From Bacillus sp. MRMR6 (GTDB lineage: Bacteria > Bacillota > Bacilli > Bacillales > Cytobacillaceae), in contig NZ_MSLS01000004.1 in assembly GCF_001940785.1 (NCBI RefSeq), positions 1-64,000 of the forward strand: a stretch of 64,000 bases of DNA, written 5' to 3'. Shown here in pieces: positions 57,501 through 64,000 of this stretch. The position numbers and the translations under genes are program-made. The notes beneath the pieces are model-generated. The model was not told where the DNA came from. It worked only from the letters and a program-made list of their open reading frames with translations, and ran no database searches. Each line of letters opens with the position of its first letter. The stretch's first letter is position 1.

Positions 57501-58383
57501 ACTTTCGGTCAAAAAATTAGGACCTAATGATATTGTTAAAATAAGAGATGATGAATCACTCATCGGGGATTTAGAAAATACTGTTTATGCATTTAGGAAG
57601 AATAATGTCTGGGGCTCAAACAGTACGAATGCCTGGGCGAACTTTGATGAAGCTCCCTATATATTGATTAACTTCACGGGTTCAGGTATTGATTATCTTG
57701 CTGGAACTGGAGAAAAATCACTATATAATTTTGAACTTGATGGTGTTGATATGGGGAACTTTGCTACAAAGCCTGATGGCTTAAGGTATTCTGTAAGAGG
57801 TCTTGAAGAAAAACCGCATACACTAAAAGTCTCTTTGAAAGATAATCCAAGACTAGACACCTTTATGGACTACCGTGGCGTCAATATCTATAGTACACCA
57901 AAATTTGATGCTCCTAACAGCAGTATGATCTTCAATTTCGAAGGATCTGGTTTCAATTTATTTGGTGCAACCTCTGATGCATTAATTGATGTCTATATCG
58001 ATAATCAATTAATGGATGAGAATTTTAGAATATATGCAAAAGGAGATAGACAAACATCTTATAACATCCGAGGCCTTAAAGATACAAAACACACCGCTAA
58101 AGTTGTAGTTAAAGGTGGGACGTTTATCTTAGATGGAATTGATATCATTACCGGCAGAAATAAAGTGGAAGTTAATAAAACAAAACTACAGGTGCTGTAT
58201 GATGCCCATCAAGATAAAGATCATAAAAACTACACAAAGGAAAGTTGGAAAGTCTTCCATAAAGCATTACAAGACGCTAAAATGGTATTACAAAATCCAA
58301 ATACTACATTAGAGCAAGTAGTTGCGGCAAGAACATCCTTACAAAACGCGGCAGACGAATTAGTAGAAATCATGAATAATTAA
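54580..58383 (+). CDS. Secreted multidomain GH59-type galactosidase (galactocerebrosidase-like)
   Basis: 1267 residues. Signal peptide to about residue 36 (FMGTNETKA). Residues ~45-530 resemble GH59 galactocerebrosidases: FKGFGTVTANNTSRLML, GLAHVKVELGADVNSSSGTEP, candidate acid/base Glu200 (SQNER) and nucleophile Glu298 (WVSEG), then a beta domain. Residues ~550-800 look like a lectin/LamG-type domain, as GALC also has. Three beta-sandwich domains follow, two sharing VWGSNSxNxW/YTGSWGSNSANSW. The C-terminal ~65 residues resemble a FIVAR domain. No LPXTG. ATG at 54601 after AAAGGA is an alternative start. Target is probably a beta-galactoside of plant or lipid origin. Confidence 0.78.
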   Translation: MGRQRKKMKKIVGNLCVASMLLGSIGFMGTNETKADVITKTITIDGNKVDPYNRFKGFGTVTANNTSRLMLDYKEEHPEAYWEIMNKLFNKDTGAGLAHVKVELGADVNSSSGTEPATMRYVDEPANVLRGAGFQFAADAKSINPDITVEILRWGEPRFTWNGAANRDYENRYQWYKQTIDAVYEEFGFKLDYVGISQNERAQNNNGKNELEWLKYFTSKIKTEPNYDEDYKNIKIVAADGYRDTSTISRTLLQNPDLIDEIDVISSHYGLTGSNEMTQLQNKLIAEGKKPKENWVSEGIAPMINARYRENMEPNYKGLGGKAGIIDVTSRIISVYSWTGAGSNPLNAVSFDFQPSVAAFYEGASYNPKHLISAMDPWSGFYEVDGGLQGVRHVMNFVGYDDHTTPENERWMYVKDATFSDGAFFDGGVDVDTSTHNYLTLKDPETDDYSTIFANNTKQTRKYKISLKNLGGQENAPVYVWETRGSDEGQAIDANWLKNVNVITPVDGEYEVEVQPYSIVTISTLDKKSEVEGFEYKSDPVDLSKDTIMPLPYIDDFEYKNYPVDEKGRDYVDRRGGTPRYTTDQLAAFEVVKKATKPVARGSEARADLEIPDAQEHGNMLQQKITHDIIGADWAVWGGIDGSASNSNPNTTIGDHRWVNYKASYDFLIDTHTPETAGRSNYALIGVRQVKAGGADSYAPYNARVHSDGRYEIIKLGKVEKSGTIENFDNKVWHNLAFEARENLFTLYLDGTEIDSYTDKDSTVMAGRVVLGSGYYETLIDNLRVDPIKGYTYESDKIDSAQGKKYETEEAALNNTGKWNPIRYVGKWDYTQAGYAHFNRTQMTARTDIPVWNGVTVGHRDTTTAQGTLNKVFYTGSWGSNSANSWGSVGTSFEITFKGTEIRLYGETNPSNGKADVYLDGVLAGEANYVNNSAITQMVWSAGELEDTIHTLKVVPKEKYVSFTKAEVETSDPILSVKKLGPNDIVKIRDDESLIGDLENTVYAFRKNNVWGSNSTNAWANFDEAPYILINFTGSGIDYLAGTGEKSLYNFELDGVDMGNFATKPDGLRYSVRGLEEKPHTLKVSLKDNPRLDTFMDYRGVNIYSTPKFDAPNSSMIFNFEGSGFNLFGATSDALIDVYIDNQLMDENFRIYAKGDRQTSYNIRGLKDTKHTAKVVVKGGTFILDGIDIITGRNKVEVNKTKLQVLYDAHQDKDHKNYTKESWKVFHKALQDAKMVLQNPNTTLEQVVAARTSLQNAADELVEIMNN

Positions 58384-58562
58384 GTTCTTTTACTTTCAAT
58401 CCTGGGCAAAGTAGTAGTACTGCTTTAACCCAGGTTTGTTTTTTTATATTTAATTTTTGATAAGAAGTAAAAAAAACCTCTAAAGTGGTCAAAAAAGTGC
58501 TTATACAAGTCTATAACTTCCAACTAAACTATTTCAATAAGTTTATATTAGAGGGAGGAATT

Positions 58563-59201
58563 ATGGTTATGGAATCAACAGAATGGTTAGGCAGGTTTTA
58601 TAGTATCTGCCAATGGATTACCAGGTTAGCCTATATTAATCTCTTATGGATGCTTTTTATGTTGTTTGGCTTATTGATCTTCGGTGCTGCTCCTTCAACA
58701 GTAGCATTGTTAACGATTATTCGTAAATGGCTTCAAGGTGAAACTGATTTGCCTATATTTAAAAACTTTTTGAAAATTTATAAAGAGGAATTTATTAAAG
58801 CAAATACTCTTGGGGTGCTATTACTAGGGATTAGTATTATTTTATATTTAGATTGGCGTTTAATCAGTTCTGTCCAAGGTTTTTTATATCCAATCCTAAT
58901 GGGATGTTTACTAGGAGTAGCTCTCCTATTCCTAGTTGTGTTGATCTATATCTTTCCTGTATATGTTCATTACGAATATAAAACTTTGCAATATATAAAA
59001 ACTGCCTTCTTGCTTGGAATCTCCTATCCAATGTATACAATGGTTATGGTTTCTTCAGTAATATGTGTTTCTATCATTTGTATATTTTTTCAGGGCGTTG
59101 GCCTTCTCTTTTTTGGGAGTGGTTTAGGTTTTGTTCTTATGTATATTTCTAATCTACTTTTTAATAAAATTGCAAAGCAATTTAATGTATTATCTTCATA
59201 A
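58563..59201 (+). CDS. DUF624 (YesL-type) membrane protein
   Basis: About 212 residues with five or six hydrophobic segments. YINLLWMLFMLFGLLIFGAAPSTVALLTIIRKWLQGETDLPIFKNFLKIYKEEF is the DUF624 hallmark. YesL-type proteins are usually encoded with YesM/YesN sensors and sugar ABC transporters; their function is unknown. ATG at 58563 lies 4 nt after GAGGGAGG; the longer frame from 58485 is rejected. It lies between the GH59 gene and the sugar-binding protein gene. Confidence 0.87.
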   Translation: MVMESTEWLGRFYSICQWITRLAYINLLWMLFMLFGLLIFGAAPSTVALLTIIRKWLQGETDLPIFKNFLKIYKEEFIKANTLGVLLLGISIILYLDWRLISSVQGFLYPILMGCLLGVALLFLVVLIYIFPVYVHYEYKTLQYIKTAFLLGISYPMYTMVMVSSVICVSIICIFFQGVGLLFFGSGLGFVLMYISNLLFNKIAKQFNVLSS

Positions 59202-59313
59202 TCAATAATTTTAATAATGTTTAAGTAGTTAATTCCTAAAGAATGTCAAAATTGTCTTATTAATAGTAAATTTATTGATATGTTGGTAAAAAGGGAATTT
59301 GTTAAACTTGCAA

Positions 59314-59327
59314 TGTAAGGGTTTACA
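59314..59327. promoter_or_regulatory. cre-like palindrome before the sugar-binding protein gene
   Basis: TGTAAGGGTTTACA, one base off the cre consensus (central C to G), 32 nt before the start codon. Identical to the site before yerA. Confidence 0.4.
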
Positions 59328-59358
59328 ATTAACAAACTTATTAATAGGGGGCATGAAA

Positions 59359-60714
59359 ATGAAGAGAAAGTTATGGACAGTTCTGCTATGCACGGTAATT
59401 TTTACTCTCATGTTATCTGCGTGTTCAGGTAGCGGCAGTAAAGAACAGGTAACGTCTGATGAAACGAAAAAAGACGAAAAAGTAACAATCAAATTTCATA
59501 CACATGGGAACGAGGCATCCTACAACTGGAAATCTACAATTGCGGGTTTTGAGGAAGCTAACCCTAACATCAAAGTTGATCTTGTCATCCTTAGTGAAAA
59601 GGGAGATACACAGGAAGCATTAAAAAAGCTAGATCTAGCAGCAGCCTCTGGAGAACAACTTGATGTTTTAATGTTTAGTGATCCAGCTAGTTACGCACAG
59701 CGTGTAAGTATGGGAATGGTTGCACCAATTGATGAGTTAATTGAAGAAGAAGGATACAAGGTTTCAGAAGAGTACAAAGTTGATACACAAATCGATGGTA
59801 AATATTATGCGCTGCCTGGTAAGTTTAATCCGTGGTACGTTCTTATTAATAAAGACCATTTGACAGCAGCTGGTCTTGATGTACCAAGTGATTGGACATG
59901 GGATGAATATACAGAGTACGCAAAGGCAATGACAAAAGATGGTCACTACGGAACATACTTCCATGGTCCCCAAGGCGGAGGCTGGATGGAGTTTATGAAG
60001 CTTGCACTTGCAAGTGAAGCTGATAATACCGAATTCACAACTGCAGATGGTAAATCAAATCTGGAGAATCCACTTTTCAAGAAGACACTTGAGTTAAGAG
60101 TGAAGATGGAAAAAGAAGATAAATCAGCTGTTCCGTATACAGATATTTTATCTCAGAAGCTGCATTACCGTAACCAGTTCTTTGGACAGGATGCAAGCTC
60201 CATCCTAATTGGAAGCTGGATGAATACTGAGCTGGGAGGAACAGACCAGTTCCCATTAGAATTTGATGTGGCGGTTGCTCCGTATCCGAAGAATGAAAAG
60301 GGTGACCAAGGTGGTTATACACCCGTAACAACAGACTTTATGTCAGTTGCAGGTACTTCTAAGCATAAAGAAGAAGCATATAAGTTTATTCGCTGGTACA
60401 CAACTGAAGGTCAAATTGTTCAAGGCAAAAATATCCCTTCATGGAGTAAAGTAAGCGAAAGTGATTTAACGGGTATTATTGATAAGATTCTTAGTGGAAC
60501 AAAGAATCCTGAAAAGGTCGATAAAGAATCTCTAGTAAATGTTTTAACAAATGCCAAATCATCAAAGATTATTTCTCCTGTTTCATATCAGTCTGAAATT
60601 TATAAAGTAATTAACGAAGAGTATGAGAAATTAATTTATGGTGAACAGGATGTTGATCAGACAATTAAAGCATCACAGGAAAGGGTTCAGGAAATTATTG
60701 ACAGTAATAAATAA
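59359..60714 (+). CDS. Sugar ABC transporter substrate-binding lipoprotein
   Basis: About 451 residues. Signal MKRKLWTVLLCTVIFTLMLSAC with lipobox LSAC, then an extracellular solute-binding family 1 protein: VTIKFHTHGNEASYNWKSTIAGFEEANPNIKVDLV, LDVLMFSDPASYAQ, PSDWTWDEYTEYAKAM. It should capture the oligosaccharide or galactoside released by the GH59 enzyme. The ATG at 59359 has AGGGGG 7 nt upstream; the ATG at 59353 is also possible. Permease genes are not visible in the window. Confidence 0.9.
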   Translation: MKRKLWTVLLCTVIFTLMLSACSGSGSKEQVTSDETKKDEKVTIKFHTHGNEASYNWKSTIAGFEEANPNIKVDLVILSEKGDTQEALKKLDLAAASGEQLDVLMFSDPASYAQRVSMGMVAPIDELIEEEGYKVSEEYKVDTQIDGKYYALPGKFNPWYVLINKDHLTAAGLDVPSDWTWDEYTEYAKAMTKDGHYGTYFHGPQGGGWMEFMKLALASEADNTEFTTADGKSNLENPLFKKTLELRVKMEKEDKSAVPYTDILSQKLHYRNQFFGQDASSILIGSWMNTELGGTDQFPLEFDVAVAPYPKNEKGDQGGYTPVTTDFMSVAGTSKHKEEAYKFIRWYTTEGQIVQGKNIPSWSKVSESDLTGIIDKILSGTKNPEKVDKESLVNVLTNAKSSKIISPVSYQSEIYKVINEEYEKLIYGEQDVDQTIKASQERVQEIIDSNK

Positions 60715-60753
60715 TATAGACAATAACAAAAAATAGTATAATATGTTAAAAAA

Positions 60754-60778
60754 GGGGTTGTAATCGTTTACAACCCCA
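60754..60778. promoter_or_regulatory. Hairpin containing a perfect cre site
   Basis: GGGGTTGTAA / TTTACAACCCC around TCG makes a strong hairpin followed by ATCTTTCTTTT, which could terminate transcription. Inside it TGTAATCGTTTACA (60759-60772) fits the cre consensus fully. It lies between the binding-protein gene and the sensor kinase, 34 nt before the latter. Confidence 0.6.
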
Positions 60779-60805
60779 TCTTTCTTTTAGAAGGGTGGTC
60801 TGCAT

Positions 60806-62647
60806 ATGAAGAATGAAAAACAGCCTATGCTGGCACCTCGTTCTTTCCGTTTTAAGGTCCTATTTATCTCTATTATATGTCTAGTTATTCCTGCAACTAT
60901 AACTCTATTTATCTATAACTACTTAACAAAGGATACCCTTAAGGAACAAGCTTTGTCCAATGCTACTCGCGAACTTACAATAGCAAATGAATATGTAGAA
61001 AAGCTACTAGAGGATATGCTCTACATTACCAACTTCATTCAGCTGGATGCTGAAATGAATACGATACTAAAAGAGAAAGCAAAAAACACATTGGAAAAAG
61101 ATACAAGCCGTTCAGAATACCAACAGTACATGGATGAAAGTAGAATAAATAAGACAATTGAGAATATTACCCTAGTTGGGGAAAAATCGTATGTAACCGT
61201 CCTATTAAAAAATGGTGTATCTTATACCAATTACTCCAACTGGGACTATAATCCAAAGGAATTGGTTAATAAAGAATGGTTTGAGCAGCTGAATCAATTA
61301 CGAGGATATGAATCAATTTGGATTGACAGCCAACCAACAATGATTAAATCGGAGAAAAAAAACAATCCACACCAAATATCTGTTGCTAGAACATTAAGAG
61401 ATGAAAACTATAAGATTTATGGCTATGTAATCGTAACGATTATGGAAACTAAGATTAATCAAATATTTGAAAATATGGATGGCCATGAGGATATGATGAT
61501 CTTGAACTCATCTAATCACATACTTTCACATGTGGATGATTCTAGAATCGGTGAACTTTTCCAGTATAGTGCCCATCTAAAGCAAACGAATTCTTCAAAT
61601 ATTTTTCAAATATCAAATCAAGATTATTTAATTGCTGAACATGACATTGCATTTAATGGATGGAAGCTCGTTTCCATCATTCCATATAAGCAAGCTATAA
61701 ATAAAATCAATTTAATTTTCAATAAAGTCTTTGTTGTTCAAGTTGTTTCCTTCACACTTTTCCTTATCTTGATGGCATATCTATTACGAACCATAACTAA
61801 GCCTATCGTCCATTTAGGTAATGTAGCCGAAGCTGTAAAGAAAGGAAATCTAACGGTTCGTTCCCGACTTCGCAGCAAAGATGAGGTTGGACAATTGTCT
61901 GATTCCTTCAATCATATGCTTGACCGTGTCAATGAGATGATCAATGAAATTACTGATTCAGAGGCAAGAAAAAGAAGAGCAGAGCTTGCAATGCTCCAAG
62001 CGCAAATAAATCCTCACTTTCTTTTTAATGTCCTCAATTCAATCAGAATGAAGGTGCTAGTAAAAGGTGACAAAGAAAGTGCAGAGATGATTAGCTCTTT
62101 GTCAAAATTATTACGAATGACCATTGATAAAGATAAAGAAACAATAACCTTTTATGATGAAATTCAAATTGTCTTGGATTATATTAACATCATGAATATG
62201 AGGCAAAAAGATAAGGTGAATGTTGAAATTTCGGTTCATGAAGAAGCATACGGGTTTAGAATTCCAAGATTTATCTTACAGCCTATTATCGAAAATTCAA
62301 TTATTCACGGGTTAAACCAAAGTGCTGGGATTATTATCGTAAACGCAGAAATACGAGAGCATGAACTAGTGATCACGATAGAAGATAATGGCCAGGGGAT
62401 GGATGCTCATGCATTGCATCATTTAAAAGGAAAACTTGTTTGCTCTAATGGACTAGAAAATGCTAAAAGCATAAATAACAAAGGTTTTTCCTCTTTAGGT
62501 GTATCGAATGTTTACGAACGAATGTATATATTATTTGGCAAAGCATTTAAAATGGATATTAAAAGTGAGCTGGGAGTGGGAACGAAGGTCATTTTGACGA
62601 TTGAAAAAGGGGGCAGTAACTCTGATGTACAAAGTAATGCTAGTTGA
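60806..62647 (+). CDS. YesM-type sensor histidine kinase
   Basis: 613 residues. Two membrane helices (about 16-40 and 305-328) flank an extracellular Cache-like sensor; HAMP about 328-382. The kinase region is of the LytS/YesM His-kinase type: phosphorylated His404 in QINPHFLFNVLNS, PIIENSIIHGL N-box and DNGQGM G-box. AGAAGGGTGG precedes the ATG. The 3' end overlaps the response regulator by 23 nt. Likely senses sugar-bound lipoprotein or a released glycan and controls the transporter and glycosidase genes. Confidence 0.93.
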   Translation: MKNEKQPMLAPRSFRFKVLFISIICLVIPATITLFIYNYLTKDTLKEQALSNATRELTIANEYVEKLLEDMLYITNFIQLDAEMNTILKEKAKNTLEKDTSRSEYQQYMDESRINKTIENITLVGEKSYVTVLLKNGVSYTNYSNWDYNPKELVNKEWFEQLNQLRGYESIWIDSQPTMIKSEKKNNPHQISVARTLRDENYKIYGYVIVTIMETKINQIFENMDGHEDMMILNSSNHILSHVDDSRIGELFQYSAHLKQTNSSNIFQISNQDYLIAEHDIAFNGWKLVSIIPYKQAINKINLIFNKVFVVQVVSFTLFLILMAYLLRTITKPIVHLGNVAEAVKKGNLTVRSRLRSKDEVGQLSDSFNHMLDRVNEMINEITDSEARKRRAELAMLQAQINPHFLFNVLNSIRMKVLVKGDKESAEMISSLSKLLRMTIDKDKETITFYDEIQIVLDYINIMNMRQKDKVNVEISVHEEAYGFRIPRFILQPIIENSIIHGLNQSAGIIIVNAEIREHELVITIEDNGQGMDAHALHHLKGKLVCSNGLENAKSINNKGFSSLGVSNVYERMYILFGKAFKMDIKSELGVGTKVILTIEKGGSNSDVQSNAS

Positions 62648-64000
62648 CGATGATTATCCGGTATTACAATTGTTATCCGAGGCAATTGAATGGGAACAGT
62701 TGGGGGTAACGCTTCAAAGTACACACGAAAATGGTGCCAGTGCCTACGACAAGGCAATGATTGAGATGCCTGATATATTAATAACTGATATCGGAATGCC
62801 TAAAATGAATGGTATAGAATTGACGAGAAAGCTAAAGAATTTAAATCCAAAACTACAAGTTGCTATTTTATCCTGTCATTCTGATTTTGAGTATGCCCAT
62901 CAGGCATTAAAGTTACAAATCCAAGATTATCTAGTTAAAGACACCTTTGTTCCTGAGGAGTTATCTAAATTAATAATGAAGTTTAGAGATTCCCTTGATG
63001 TCCAACATGACCAAGCTTTTAAACAAACTCAAATTAAGAGTATGCTTGATAGAAACCGAGAAAGTGTGAAAGAAAGATTCATAAAAAAAACGATCGACCC
63101 TACGGCGATTAATGAAAAGGAATGGCTGGCAGAAGCAAGATCTTTAGGTCTTCACCTTGGGAATATAGGATATATTGGATCTCTTGCTACGATACATAAT
63201 TTTAATCTATTAATTGAGAGATTCAAATCAGAGGATACGGTCCAATTTGCGATTAATAATGTCATTACAGAGGTAATACAACGGTGCTGCCCAGGTACAG
63301 TGCATTTCAAACTAGGGCCTAGAGAAATGATTGTATTTTTCCCGTCAGCATTATCATTTAAGATGAAAGTACTTAATGAAGTATCTGAAGGTATGAGAAG
63401 AATTCAACAAGAACTGAAAAAATCATTAAACATTTATCTGTCATTTATAATAGGTGAAGGATGTACAAATATTTTAGAATTAAAACAAGAGTTAGTGCAT
63501 CTTTTGGATAGCACGCATCAGAGCTTTTATTTAGAGCCCGGCAGCATTGTAGAAATGAAAAAACAACTGGATATAACTAGTAATTTGTTTTCGGTATATG
63601 ATGAAGCAGCGGCTGAAATGCGAGAACTGATTTTGAAAAAAGAGGATGCTAGAGTTATCATTTTTGTTGAAAAATGGACTTCTTTTCTTGAAGAAAAACA
63701 ATATCCTCCTGAATTAGTAAAGGATTGGGTCCTAAAATTATTATTAGATTTAAGAGTAAAATTGCAAGCATTACAGTTTTTCCGTTCAGACCATCCCATC
63801 GAATCCATCCACAATGAAGTTTTAGAGATTCAATTTCTTAGTGAGCTAAAGATGTGGCTTATGGATTATTTTAGAACAATCACGTCATTTGTTAATCAGG
63901 TATATGATCAAACAAGACGGAAGGAAATCATAGATGCATTTAAATATGTCTCTATGAATATAGAAAAGAAGATCAGCCTTGATGAAGTTTCTAGTTATCT
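62625..64000 (+). CDS. YesN-type response regulator, AraC HTH (partial, cut by window end)
   Basis: At least 458 codons, open to the window edge. N-terminal receiver domain VMLVDDDYPVLQL with phospho-acceptor Asp55 in LITDIGMPKMNG and a Lys in QDYLVKDTF. A long middle domain follows, and the last ~25 residues (EIIDAFKYVSMNIEKKISLDEVSSYL) are the start of an AraC-type helix-turn-helix. The ATG at 62625 lies inside the end of the kinase gene, behind GGGGGCAG. It is not a separate truncated gene; the C terminus is simply outside. Confidence 0.9.
   Translation, partial: MYKVMLVDDDYPVLQLLSEAIEWEQLGVTLQSTHENGASAYDKAMIEMPDILITDIGMPKMNGIELTRKLKNLNPKLQVAILSCHSDFEYAHQALKLQIQDYLVKDTFVPEELSKLIMKFRDSLDVQHDQAFKQTQIKSMLDRNRESVKERFIKKTIDPTAINEKEWLAEARSLGLHLGNIGYIGSLATIHNFNLLIERFKSEDTVQFAINNVITEVIQRCCPGTVHFKLGPREMIVFFPSALSFKMKVLNEVSEGMRRIQQELKKSLNIYLSFIIGEGCTNILELKQELVHLLDSTHQSFYLEPGSIVEMKKQLDITSNLFSVYDEAAAEMRELILKKEDARVIIFVEKWTSFLEEKQYPPELVKDWVLKLLLDLRVKLQALQFFRSDHPIESIHNEVLEIQFLSELKMWLMDYFRTITSFVNQVYDQTRRKEIIDAFKYVSMNIEKKISLDEVSSY

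Overview
The window reads as chromosomal DNA of an endospore-forming Bacillaceae species, probably Bacillus or Neobacillus-like. Three things point there. Gene order follows the Bacillus subtilis yebE-yebG-purEKBCSQLFMNHD-(small gene)-yerA-yerB-yerC-pcrB-pcrA-ligA-yerH ... gatCAB backbone. Ribosome binding sites are strong AGGAGG types with frequent TTG and GTG starts. GerPA/GerPC-type spore germination genes carry SigK-like promoters. Species cannot be fixed from sequence alone.

Layout. 1-537: 3' end of a 23S rRNA gene, a 5S rRNA gene and a terminator. 0.6-2.2 kb: a small MarR regulator/hydrolase module with two palindromic operators. 2.3-16.1 kb: yebE and yebG, then the complete de novo purine operon (12 pur genes), preceded by a PurBox pair, a guanine-type riboswitch and an attenuator. 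A 37-codon EYxxD membrane protein gene runs antisense to the end of purD. 16.4-26.9 kb: a DUF2892 protein, yerA, yerB, yerC, pcrB, pcrA, ligA and a CamS-family lipoprotein. 26.9-28.5 kb: P5C dehydrogenase with a cre site. 28.7-31.9 kb: accessory membrane proteins, a hydrolase and an acyltransferase. 32-37 kb: assimilatory nitrite reductase with siroheme genes, behind two Fnr-type boxes.

36.9-37.5 kb holds an unusual noncoding block of 21-bp-period arrays in three modules, each preceded by a terminator-like hairpin. 37.6-39.6 kb: a GH15-like enzyme, a small coiled-coil protein and an Hsp20. 39.7-43.4 kb: a long ureohydrolase in an apparent operon with a CbiMNQO nickel/cobalt ECF transporter, suggesting a nickel-dependent guanidine-hydrolase-type enzyme. 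43.4-45.5 kb: a spore-associated cluster. 45.7-48.6 kb: glyoxylate shunt (aceB, aceA). 48.8-53.8 kb: yueI-like, osmC-like and vanZ-like genes, then gatCAB.

53.8-64.0 kb looks like a carbohydrate-utilisation locus. It contains a 0.7-kb control region with four LacI-type palindromes at about 80-bp multiples and a perfect cre; a 1267-residue secreted GH59-type galactosidase with accessory domains; a YesL-family protein; a sugar-binding lipoprotein; and a YesM/YesN-type two-component system. The response regulator is cut by the window edge. Transporter permeases are not in the window and may lie beyond it.
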